Positions 47,951 to 58,169 of a stretch of DNA of 64,000 nt are shown here, in pieces. Made by a program: the position numbers and the translations under genes. Within the stretch, counting starts at the first letter, position 1; each line of letters starts with the position of its first letter. A model generated the notes under the pieces. It was given only the letters and a program-made list of their open reading frames with translations. It had not been told where the DNA came from and did not search any database. This DNA comes from Zeus faber (Eukaryota > Chordata > Actinopteri > Zeiformes > Zeidae): contig OY482855.1 in assembly GCA_960531495.1 (NCBI GenBank), forward strand, positions 2,170,001-2,234,000, in the 5' to 3' direction.

Positions 47951-48820
47951 GGGTTTACCACCATACTACTCTTCCCCCGCGTGAATACATTGCACTTTTT
48001 CTTTGTTACAAAGCATATCAGGAGACTTACTGAGCCCTGTGTGAGCCCTTGTTTGTTTTCTTGTGCCATCTGCTCCTTTTTATTTTATAATAAATAATTG
48101 TAATTTTTTATCTACATTTTGTACAGTGGGTGTAGGTTTATTCCCCGTTCGATTAAGTTTGGAAGAAAATATTATACTGTCAAAACCATCAAATTAAATA
48201 ACAATTGATTCTGTGCTCTCTTTTAAAGTATATGTGGTATTTGTCATACTTATCTGGAAATCAATTGATGAACCGGTATTTAAGTCGAAAATGATCTGCA
48301 TAATATGCTCAAATTTACTACATTTACTTACAGCGTGCTTAGGTAGAAAAATAATCTTTACTTTCCAATTTTTGATATGTTTAAGTGGTGTTGGCCTGAG
48401 GCCTGATTTCTTAAATTGGTTGTATATCCTTTCAAATTAATAATTATACTTTTGGAAGGTTTATATTTTTCAATCAGAATCTGACCTATTGATTAAAAAA
48501 AGTGTTCAGTGTCAAAGTTTGCATGTCAATAGACCATAACATGGTGGGTCCCCTGTGTAATCAAAAAGTCAGGTGGGGTTCCCATGAGGCTCAAAAATTC
48601 AGGTCTAAAATCTTTTTGAGGGTTATCATTTTTTAAAGTAGTTTTTGTATCATCAAAAAATGATCCGTGATTTATGTACTCAACACTAAACATTTTACGA
48701 GACACAAGGACGCGTTAGCATGGGCTATGCCACGTGAAAACCCCAGCATGCAATGGGGGGCGTACCTTCGTATTCCTGTCTATTATTTGTCCGCATTTTG
48801 TTAATTGTTTATATTCTTGT
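47951..48820. other. No feature recognised
   Basis: AT-rich non-coding sequence. A 75-codon + frame at 48,213-48,440 has no recognisable domain. A GT/CA-poor, unremarkable stretch follows. Confidence 0.4.
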
Positions 48821-48823
48821 TAT

Positions 48824-48890
48824 TTACATTTACATTTACATTTAGTCATTTAGCAGATGCTTTTATCCAAAGCGACTTACAAGGGAGAAT
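48824..48890 (+). repeat. Common teleost dispersed motif (TTTAGTCATTTAGCAG type)
   Basis: Reiterated ATTTAC is followed by TTTAGTCATTTAGCAGATGC and then TTTTATCCAAAGCGACTTAC. I know this block as one of the most widespread short repeats in teleost genomes. It supports a ray-finned fish origin. Its element boundaries are not visible here. Confidence 0.7.
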
Positions 48891-49207
48891 AACATTCAAG
48901 CTACAGCTATTTCTCTACATTCTGCTGGTACTTGTAGAGTTAATTGACTAACCGATATGATGGTCTATAGACCAATCAATAGAAAAAATAGTTTCACCTT
49001 TACAGCCAGCAGTAAGGTTTTTGGATGCTTTAAATTGCAGTACACTTGTTCTAGAAAATGATCAGTTTCTAAGTTATGGAGCCATTTCAAAATGTTATTG
49101 TCGAATTAGTGTCTTGTGCTGTTCTTATTTATCTATTGTGCCTCAACACTTTTAGAAGCCTCGTGGAAAGTCAGTAGTATTTATTTTGGGTTTTTGTCTG
49201 TTAAGAA
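48891..49207. other. No feature recognised
   Basis: AT-rich non-coding sequence between the dispersed motif and the first SGNH-like exon piece. No frame or repeat of note. Confidence 0.4.
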
Positions 49208-51062
49208 ACAGGTGATCACCAGAAAGTGCGCCTGTAGCCAATTTCCACCGTGACTGGACGAAGCCACAAGCTGGTCATTACAGCAGAGTCTCCAGATAAG
49301 AAGGTATTTTTGTTTGATTATTTATGAACAATACTTGAAGACAAAAGTTGTGATTTTCATGAAAAAAAAAGACTTTCTATGTTTCTAGTTTGTACTTCTT
49401 GTTGGTGACTCCCATCTACGGAGCATTGTGGATGGATTTGTGAAGATGCCAGGGGACCGAGGTACTGAATGCTTTTTTGTCTCGGAGACCTGACGCAGTT
49501 TGTGTTGTAGCCCCTAGCAGCGACTTGACGGCCAGCAGGACCATCGACGAGGCAGCAGTAGACTTTCGCAGCCTCCTGGTCAGTGTCTGCAGTCGCTGGC
49601 CAAAGTTACGCTTCATGTTTAGTACATTTTTGGTAGTATTGGTACTATTAATACTTTTGCTTTGTGAGCTCTGCAGAACATATTTTACATTTTGAAAACA
49701 AATGTACTGTAATAAACACCTTTTTTTTTGTGTGTGTTTGTATAGGTGTTTGTCCTGGACTTCCTTCCGCGTCTGACTATTTGCTCCGTGAGGAATACCA
49801 TCCTGTGGCGGCATGCATGGGAAGCATATTTTAATTTTAGTACAGTTAAATGTATAACGGAGTATATATTTTTAGACAAACCAATTCAATAAATATTTCT
49901 AATGAACAAAGTTGACATCTATGTATGCATATTTCTATTCGTCCTAATCGTTGTTTTAAGGCATCAAGTACTTTTCTGCAGCCAACCACTTCCCATTGAA
50001 CCACCCAGAGCTGTGAAGCAGAGATGGTGTAAGTACAATTGTACAATTTGTTGTCATGTCACGTGATGGCTATTTTATGAATAACTTTGCTATGTTGTGA
50101 AACCATGGCCCTGTGACATTGCTGTGAAATGCTGCTTATCGCCAACTGGAGACAACAGCGCCGCCAACAGCACGAAAGTCAAAGGTTTCTCCCGGCAGGT
50201 CACTTCCAACATTCTCTCCAAAAGTGGTTGTGAAGGGAGAGCTCATCGTGCCTCATCCTTCACCTAACCCTTTTGAGTGGAGACTGGTTGGAAGGGGCAG
50301 AAAGATAATCGGTTGCACACTGTTATTGTTGGGGTAAGACCCTCTGGAAACTGTGATAGTCTCTGATATTCACTCAAAGTGTACCGATTTTCATTAAACA
50401 ATTTTAATATGTTTGTTATGTGTGTAGTTGGCCTTTTGTCAAGACATTGTCTTAAATCGACATTTTGCTCTATGATTTCACAGGTGGACACAACACCAGT
50501 AGCGTCGCCGGAATGATCCATCCCGTTATCAACTTGTTCCATCGCATCTTTCTAGCGCTGTCCAGTGTGGAGAATTTTATATTGTTTTTATATCAACAAT
50601 TGTATATCAATTTTATATCAAGAAAATTTTGCTTTGCTTACATGGGAAAGCCACGGTGGGACATTGGCAGAAAGCTACTGCCTCCAAGAGGACACTGGGA
50701 ACGGAGCAGGTTTGCTTTGTTCGTTGTTTTTCTTCTTTTTTCAATGACATTTTTGATAGTAGTACTTCATTTTAGTTTTATTTTGTCCATGCATTTCATT
50801 CTCTTGCTTTTTTTTAGGGGAAGGCAGCACCAACCGTTGTGGAGGTGTCTTCAAAGCCACACCTGCCAGTGATGTGCCAGTTCTTGTGAAGGAATAGCAG
50901 CGCTCTCAAACATTTGTCAAAGGTCAGAGTGATGCTGCTCCTTATTATCCTGATATGGAGAGTGCTACAGTGTTTTCTGATGTTGCAGCAGAGCTTGACG
51001 CTAGCAGTTCTGTCATGGGAACAATTGATGTCACTTCTATCAGCGGAACAGGTGATAGCTGA
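49208..51062 (+). pseudogene. Multi-exon SGNH-hydrolase-like pseudogene
   Basis: Ordered exon-like pieces with splice signals are visible. 49,208-49,303 has a TAG in it and ends before a GT donor. 49,389-49,608 has block I GDSH at 49,404-49,415, then a frameshift, then a conserved [16 protein letters not shown] stretch; its donor GT is lost. 49,746-49,835 begins VFVLDF and shifts frame. 49,961-50,028 ends in a DG pair of the catalytic D-x-x-H region but has a TGA at 50,014-50,016. A Pro-rich NPFEW piece lies at about 50,150-50,310. Further pieces lie at about 50,486-50,720. A terminal exon at 50,819-51,062 is broken by a TAG near 50,895. SGNH enzymes are esterases or lipases; no function is likely here. 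The order and spacing suggest an unprocessed pseudogene. Confidence 0.7.
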
Positions 51063-51389
51063 GAACATTTTTTAACAAAGAAAAACGTAGAACACTTTCA
51101 GTGCCGGGAAAGCATACGTTGAGTGTTTACACAAATGGTCCTTTTACGATCTAGAAAAACTGAGATAACGACTAAAACTTTCGTGACAGTGATATACAGG
51201 AATGTAAGATCTCCTGTGAAAGAGTCGGGCGTCACCAAACAAACATATGCCTCAGCATTCAGACATCACTTGGTGGTAGAATTATATCATTCATTAACAT
51301 TGATCATCATTTTTCTCTCACACTCCCTTCTGTTGTTCCCAGTGGAATGATACAAAAGGAAAATGCAATAATGCTTAAGTATAATATAA
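51063..51389. other. No feature recognised
   Basis: AT-rich sequence after the SGNH-like pseudogene. A 75-codon + frame (51,123-51,350) carries no recognisable domain. Confidence 0.4.
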
Positions 51390-52020
51390 TTGAGGCAAAG
51401 GGATCAGAAAATGATGTATAAATTGAGTACAATACATTTATACAGAGATATTGTTTTATCTGTGTCCTTTTGATGGAGGGGCCAAGGAAAATGATGACCA
51501 TATAACAAGGTGGGAAGTGGCCAGGTGTAATCAAATGTGGAGCAGAAGTCCAGCGGTGGAGCCGTCTGTGGGGCGCCAATGTTGGTGTAGAAAGCCCCTT
51601 CGATAACTGCTTCCAAAACACACATTTCTTCGGCTGTGGTAAGGGGAATGGCAGTAACCCAAGTAGCCTATGTAGGTATGGTTGAAGTGGTTCCATCGCA
51701 GTTGCAGGGTGAGCAGCGTTCAGCGTACACTCACGTTGTCTCCTCAACGAGTACCTAGAGGGGAGTAGGAACTTTCTTGCGATGAGATACGTGTATCCAT
51801 ATTGGTCGTTCTACCACCTTAACTGCTGCTGCAGTGGTGCGGGTCCCTAACCCTGCTGGAAAGGTCCTAGGAATCTGGCAGAGTTCCAGCTTTTCCTCTG
51901 TAAGTCGCGATCACCACCCATTCACCTGGTCAGCGGCCGTGTAGAGGTCCTTCAAGTGGGACGGGTAGGGCTGCTTTGACCTGGGCACATAGACTTAAAC
52001 ACTTGGGTGAGAGACACACA
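51390..52020 (-). pseudogene. Second retroviral fragment: integrase C-terminus and env start
   Basis: On the minus strand, about 51,985-51,750 reads, across two frameshifts and stops, as the C-terminal SH3-like region and tail of a class I retroviral integrase (a PGEWVVIATYR block, then RFLGPFQ, then an AVKVVERPIWIH block). It is followed by about 330 bases that could be the start of env (51,747-51,404), with WNHFNHTYIGYLGYC-like composition. The integrase tail differs clearly from that of the larger element at 54,055-54,282, so this is a separate retroviral insertion, heavily decayed. No LTR was recognised. Confidence 0.6.
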
Positions 52021-52149
52021 TTTTGACAACATTGTTTGGTATAGGTCCAAGATTGTTAAATGGGCGTTAAATAGTTGAATAGCAGACTACAGGCTCAGTA
52101 CAAAAATGAATGTATGCACACTCGTGTAACAACAGAATAATATTATCAC

Positions 52150-53320
52150 AATGTCTAATATGTAGGAGATAATAGGCGGCCATTTTGACACGCCCATGCA
52201 TGGCACCACTAGAATATCAAATGACACACTGGGACTGACGAGTGTGCAAAGATTTGTGAATTTCCAAGTATCTTTTGGAACATGAAATTGTACGTGTTGC
52301 CACGCCCACACCGTGTGCCAAAATATATATGTATTTTAATAAGTTTTAGCTGTGAAGGTGTCTTGTAGACACTCGTCAAGTTTGAAGTCGATCCGATAAA
52401 TCGCCAAGGAGGAGTTTCGCGAAAGTACAAAGCATAAATATGACTAAAAAGTCAGGAAAATTCAAAATGGCCGACTTCCTGTTGGGTTTCCGTCATGGCG
52501 GAAATATATATTTTTTCCAAGTCTAGAGAGGTTACAAATGTGTACCGAATTTTGGGAGTTTACGTGGAAAAAGGTGAATAGGTCAGAAAATTATTATTTT
52601 ATTTTCTAGGGTGGCGTGGCAACACGTAAAATTTCATGTTCCAAAGATACTAATTCACGAAAACTTTGCGCACTTGTTAGTCCCAGTGTGGCAATTGATA
52701 TTGTATGAGTTGCCTGCATGGGCGTGGCAAAATGGCCCGACACACCCTGTTGAAAATTTCAAAACATCAAACCTATTCACTTTTTACCATGAAATTCACA
52801 AAATTCGGGACACTTTTGTAACTTCTTGGATTAAATGTGTAATTTTAGTCACTTTCCGTTCATTTTCTCGCTTTGTACTTTCGTAAACTCCTCCCAGGCC
52901 ATTTATCTGGCTTCAAACTTGGCGAGTGTCTACAAGACACCTTCACGATTAAAAGATATTAAAAAAAATAATAATTGTCACACGATGTGGCCGTGGCAAA
53001 GCGTTGGATTTCGTGTTCCAAAAAAAGCTGTGTTTTTGTAATATTTTATCCACTTTTTATGCTTTGTACTTTCGTGAACTTCTCCTGGGGGATTTTTTGG
53101 ATTGAGACTCATTGGGGATTAAAAGTTATTAAAACATTTTTTTTTCGTCACGATGCGGGTGTGGCAACGCGTTGAATTTTATGTTCAAAAAAACAGTTTA
53201 CGTGACTTTTGGGGCCTTGAGAAACTACAAAATTATTGCAAAACTTTGCACACTCTTCAGTCCCAGTGTGGCATTTAATATTCTATGGGTCCTATACATG
53301 GGCGTGTCAAAATGATCAAC
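52150..53320. repeat. Head-to-head block of the roughly 440-bp dispersed repeat
   Basis: From about 52,590 down to 52,150 one unit reads on the minus strand. From about 52,600 up to 53,320 two to three degenerate units read on the + strand. Both orientations carry the GTGTCTACAAGACACCTTCAC block, the GGCGTGGCAACACG block and the GTCCCAGTGTGGCA block. The family is the same as in the inverted arms near 36,640-37,310 and 62,280-62,960. Short frames inside (52,209-52,430; 52,611-52,886) are by-products. Confidence 0.75.
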
Positions 53321-53329
53321 TAGATGCAG

Positions 53330-54023
53330 TTATCGTGGATGAGGATGTCGGGGTCCTGGTGCTGGGGAAAGGAGGCCCATACCTATAGCAACATAGGTGT
53401 CGCCACATTCCTTCTGTCTCAATGCCATGTACGCTTGTATTTCTGGTTTTCCCAACGCAGTCATGATGCATTTTTCACTAGAGTACAAACGCATGGTATA
53501 CAACAACATCCACATACAATTAACAGAGCAGCAATGATAGCAACGTTGATTATGCATGATAAAATGAGGCCTTTTCATTTGGAAAACATAGAGTCCAACC
53601 AACCAGTGATGTGATCATCCATTCCTGCATTTTCTTTTAGTTCTACGCTCCGTGAGTGGAGTAGCAATTCCTCCTACTGGTTCCTGTGTTTATAAGCACA
53701 TTACTCCATGCCCCACAATCAATATGGGTACCTTAAACCTCGTCCAGCCACCAGTCACTTGTTAGTCTAGGGTTGGTGGACCACGCATATTTCTCATTCC
53801 ACTGGTACTGCTCCTACCCTGTGGAATCACACTTTATTATGGAACAGAAATCAACATTGAATGCCAGGATTTGTCCTTCATAGGCATAAATGACAAGAAC
53901 TGTTTCTTTCATTCGGCCCCACTCTTTGACCTTTGTCATATACTGGTCATACGATAATTGGGGTCCCACTTGGTAAGAATATGTATACTGTGTAGGGTCC
54001 AGGACTTCTCCTAGGGTAAACAA
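53330..54023 (-). pseudogene. env: Partial, broken env of the main retrovirus
   Basis: Starting about 30 bases after the end of pol, a 69-codon frame (54,023-53,814) with a single Cys pair and Tyr-rich composition reads as the start of a surface subunit. The frame is then interrupted by many stops. Trp- and Cys-containing pieces continue to about 53,640, and another frame lies at 53,602-53,330. No transmembrane subunit, fusion peptide or membrane anchor could be found, so most of env is absent. The region ends against the dispersed repeat block. The env assignment rests on position and composition. Confidence 0.5.
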
Positions 54024-54054
54024 AAAAAATATTATTTTTTTTTTACATGGTTAA

Positions 54055-55300
54055 TTACAGAATGCTTACGTCTTTCAGCTGGATCCTTGTTTCTGTGAGA
54101 GTTCTTGCGGGTGGGGTGACAGGGGCGCAGTGGGAGAGGTGGTGACAGGGAGCACCAGTTTTATTTTTGAGCTTTACTGCATGTGAGGTGGCCAACACTA
54201 CCTCCCAAGGTCCAGTCCACCTTGGCTCAGGCCACTTCTGTTTGTGGACCTTGATGTGGACCCAGTCTCCGGGGCTGACCACCAGGGTGTGGGGCAGTCT
54301 GGGGCAGTGTTCTTGACCTGTGAATACAAAACTCGAGATACTGCGGTTAGTGCTTTGACATATTCAGGTAAACCTTCCTGGAAATCATCAAAAGCGGGTG
54401 ATTTAGCTGGTAGGTTGTGAGGACCTGGCATGGGGCGGCCTGTTAATATCTCGTGTGGGCTAAGATGTGTTTGACTATGGGGAGAGGTCTCGCATGGACA
54501 TTAATGCTAGGGGTAGGGCATCTACCCACGTTAGTTTAGTCGTTTTTGTGATGTTCTGTAGAGACATACTGAGTTGCTGTTTTGTCTCTATCAGCACCTT
54601 GGCCATTTTTTCTTTCAACGTCTGGTTTGCACTTTCAACTAGGCCTTTTGACTGGGGGTGATAGACTGAACCAGATCTATGGGAGATACCTAATGCCTGT
54701 TCTACCTGGCTGAGTTTTTTATCGCTGGTAAAATAAGATCCATTGTCCGAGCAGATAACTGTGGGGTAACCCCACCGAGGAATGCGTTTTTTCCATAACC
54801 ATTTAATCACAGATACTGCATCCTCTCTTTTGCAAGGGACTGCTTCTACCCATTTGGAGAATCGATCTACCATCACGAGTAGGTATCTGTACCCTTGTAC
54901 TCTGTTGTCCCTGCCCATGCCGGTGTAATCTATGCATATTTCTCTGAAGGGGTAGGGGGGCACTGGGAATGTTCCCAAAGGTCTTTGGTAGACTGTCTTC
55001 TTATTTAGCTCGTGACAGACGACGCATTCTGCAATATGGTTGGCCACCATTTCCTCCAGGTAGGGATGCCACCAGTCCTGTTTGAGCCTGTTGGTGGTTC
55101 TTTTGGGTCCTTCATGAGTCTGTCCATGTGCATCCTTGATGAGGTAGACCAGGAGTGCGGCTGGTGCTACTGGGCGCCCATCGTGGCTTCTCCATAGGCC
55201 GCTGGTGCATGTGGCTCCTTTCTTCTGCCACTGCGAGTGTTCGTTCCATTTCGCTTCTTTCTGCACTTCTTTCAGATGTTCCTCTGACAAATTGAGGGCG
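54055..55300 (-). pseudogene. pol: Integrase region of pol
   Basis: The first part lies in an open frame of 365 codons (55,572-54,475). Zinc-binding His149, His153, Cys183 and Cys186 are present, then the catalytic acids Asp215 (about 54,930), Asp276 and Glu313 (about 54,636). I count 36 residues between the second Asp and the Glu, whereas 35 is usual. After a frameshift near 54,475 the chain continues to 54,198, and after another to the C-terminal SH3-like part (PGDWVHIKVHKQKW) ending at the TGA at about 54,055. Integrase joins viral DNA to the host genome. This copy has the catalytic core but is not expressible as one chain. Confidence 0.88.
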
Positions 55301-55369
55301 TTGTCTTCAGTAAATACAATCATCATTGCTGCGCTTTCTTTTAGGTTCCCTCCTGCTTCTTTTGCTGCT

Positions 55370-55960
55370 GTGTCGGCTGCGTTTGAATTTCCTTTGGAGT
55401 GTCCTTTGCATTTGATGATCTGGATTTTTCGGGGGAGATGTATAGCTTCCAGGAGGGCGAGTATGAGGTCTTTGTGTTTTACCGGGGCTCCTGCTGACGT
55501 TTGGAGTCCTCTTTTCATCCATATGGCTACATCCACGTGAGCTGTATGCTGAGTCGGTGAATATGTTTGCATTTTTGTTTTTTGAGATTTTTAATGCTTT
55601 CACCGAGGCGTCGAGTTCTGCTTTTTGTGTTGATGCTGGTTGTTCTATCATCCCACTTCTTAGGGTGACGTGGTGTCCATTAATTTGTTGAATGGCTGCG
55701 TATGATGCTCTATTTCCCTCTTCTTCTTTGAAACAACAACCATCTATAAACAGGACAATTTCTGCATCGGGGTCAGATGTTCCATCCAAGTCTGTGCGGC
55801 CCTTTGCTTCCAGTTTCATGAGCTGTACGCAGTCATGGGTGCCATCTGCATACTGTAGTCCGCCGGCCAAGTTGATTCCATCAGCTGTGTACAAGACATT
55901 GTCTCTTTCCAGGGTGACATGCAAGCGCATCTTGTGTTTTGGTGTGGTAAAGGTGAAATC
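55370..55960 (-). pseudogene. pol: RNase H region of pol
   Basis: Within a frame at 56,113-55,307 the catalytic acids are visible as Asp in FIDG (about 55,744), Glu in QKAELDA (about 55,618) and Asp in FTDSAYS (about 55,555). A frameshift near 55,545 moves the rest into the frame starting 55,572, where the fourth Asp appears in [11 protein letters not shown] (about 55,374). The domain removes RNA from RNA:DNA hybrids in reverse transcription. All four acids survive, but they are split across two frames. Confidence 0.85.
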
Positions 55961-57333
55961 CGTTTGATCGAGGTAGGATTTGACTCCATGTGTGGTATGC
56001 ACGATGGTGGGGTGGTAGAAAGTAATGTGGTCGGTTCTCGTAGGGCGTGTGCGATGGCAGCCGTGTGTCGTCCACATCCGGAGAGTCCATGTTCCACTGT
56101 GTCGAGTTTGCAACTGTGGTGAGCCAGGATCGCGCGCTCACCGTGTCGAGGCTGCCAGAGCACAGCTTGACAATTCCGTGCTTTTCAGTAACGTCCAAAT
56201 GGAACGAGGAAGAGATGTCTGGGGTGCATAGGTGTTCGGCCTTCCCCATGAGTTGTTTCAATCTTATGAACGCTTCCTCCGCACTTGTGGTCCAGTTGAG
56301 TGGTGCCTTGACGTTCCGATGGCCAGCTTCCGCAATGGGTTCGCGTGGGGGAACAGTGTGGTCCACATAATCAGCTATGTGGTGTCTGCTATAGCCAGTG
56401 AGTCCCAGGAATGCTAGCATTTGCTGCACGGTGGTGGGTTTAGGGTACTGGAGCATTCTCTGTTGTCTTTCCGGGTTGATGTATCTCTTATCTCCCGTGA
56501 TCCTTTTTCCCAGGAATACCACTTCTGTGCGGCAGACCTGTGCTTTTTCCTTCCTGATTTTGTAGCCACATTTTGCGATGCGCCGTAGCAGGGATTTGGT
56601 GGCCGTGAGGCAATTTTCTACTGATGTCCATGAGGATGTCGTCGACATACTGGATGAGTAGGAGTTCCTTGAGATCTGCCTTCAGGCAGGCGTTGAATAT
56701 GGTTGGCGTGCATGTGAATCCTCGTAGCATTCTTGTGTAGGTCTAAGAGCATTTTTTAAATGTGAATGCAAACATATCTTGACTTTCTTTGGCCAAGGGG
56801 AGGCAAAAAAATGCGTTGGCCAGGTCGATGACGGTGAAAAATTGATGACTCGGGGAGCCTGCATGCAGGGCGACATGGGGGTTGGGCACTTTTTCAGTAA
56901 TGGGTTGGACCACCTGGTTGATACGTCGCAGATCGTGGACCAGGCGCCATGAGTGTCCTCCAGCCTTGGGTACTGGTAGAATTTGTGTGTTCCACGGTGA
57001 ATCCGCTGGTCGTAGAACTCCTGCTTGTAAGAGGCCTTCAATGGTGGAGGCTATTCGAGCAGCTGCCTCGGGCTTGACCTTGTACTGACCTTGCCAAATG
57101 GGCACAGCGTGGGCTTTCACTTTGATGTGTATATTGTGGTGTGGTGTGCAGCCAACGTGATAGGGGCCGGTGGTCCAGAGGGTTGGCGGTAGTTGGGCGA
57201 ACATTTCTGCTGCCAGGGGGTGTTCTTCGATGCTTCCTTGATAAGTTCTTTCCAGGACATTTCTTTCATATATGCCTTGTTCGTAGCTGTTGTGTCCTAT
57301 TCTCCAAACCGATTTGTCTGGCGTGTGTTGCAA
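55881..57333 (-). pseudogene. pol: Reverse transcriptase and connection region of pol
   Basis: The RT N-terminal half is open from 57,333 to 56,743. Its blocks include an LVHDLRRINQVV region and FFTVIDLANAFFCLPLA, which contains the first catalytic Asp. A stop at about 56,743 is followed by an in-phase frame with YVDD at 56,638-56,649. A further frameshift near 56,620 leads to the thumb and connection (FLGKRIT, LAFLGLTGYSR) at 56,648-55,881. The catalytic residues are present but spread over at least three frames with stops. Confidence 0.88.
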
Positions 57334-58169
57334 CAGGGGGTTCGTTGTGGGGACCCAGGTGGGTTGGCGAGGGCTCTTTTGACCATGGGGCCCAATTGTT
57401 TGGCTGCATGGTTGGCTTCTACGGCTAGGGTCACATGTGGAACTGCGGTGTCGTGAAGTAGATACCAGGATTGTTGGTCTGGTGTCAGGCGGACCGCTGC
57501 TGCAACTCCTTCGTGGCCCAGATAGAAGTCTGTTGTCTGGAGTCGTTCTTGTCGTCCCTCCTTTTTCGCTTCCCAGCCTTCGTCATAGATGTCATCACGG
57601 TGGCGTGTGAAACAGAGAGTGCAGTGTACGGGTCCAGCATCGACTTTTTCCAGAGTTGGTAGGTTTACAAAATGCCACCAGCCGGTGAGTGTGGGGTCGG
57701 GGGTGGTATCAGGAGTTCCACCTAAGACGAGTATACGTTCGAGGGGTATTAGCTCTTCTTTTGGCTCAGAGAAACTAACTTCCAGACCGTGGAGGTTACA
57801 TATCACAGATGCCCCTGTTCTTCGGAGAAGGTCCCTTCCCATTAGGTTGGTGGGGCAGCTTGGTGAGTAGAGGTATTGGTGTCTGACTTTGTGAGGACCT
57901 ATCTTGGTAGGGAGGGGTGCGGTGAAGGGTTGGACTTGTGTCGTCCCAGAGAATCCAACAGTCCGTAATTTCCGAGTGGATAGTTGTATGTAGTACGTAG
58001 TATGTTGGCGGCCAGGTTCTTCAAGCAAGACACGTGACAGTGACAGTGACAGTAATTCCTTGGATTGACAGTGATTCCTTGGATTGTACATGGCACTACT
58101 GGTTCGGCATTTATTTTTGTCTGTACCACCACTTCCATGTCCCCTGGGCGCCTCTATGCTCCATGCCAT
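57297..58169 (-). pseudogene. pro: Protease region and pol linker
   Basis: A 290-codon frame includes the C-terminal part of a retroviral aspartic protease (a NLMGRDLL block near 57,840 and the following ICNLHG). I could not find the D-T/S-G active-site triplet. A short duplication of ATTCCTTGGATTG-type sequence near 58,050-58,090 disrupts the expected place. The frame goes on into the linker before RT and stops at 57,297. It is inferred to be inactive. Confidence 0.65.

Noticed and set aside
49846..50542. Minus-strand frames in the SGNH region
   Set aside because: They are antisense to exon pieces that have splice signals and recognisable motifs on the + strand.
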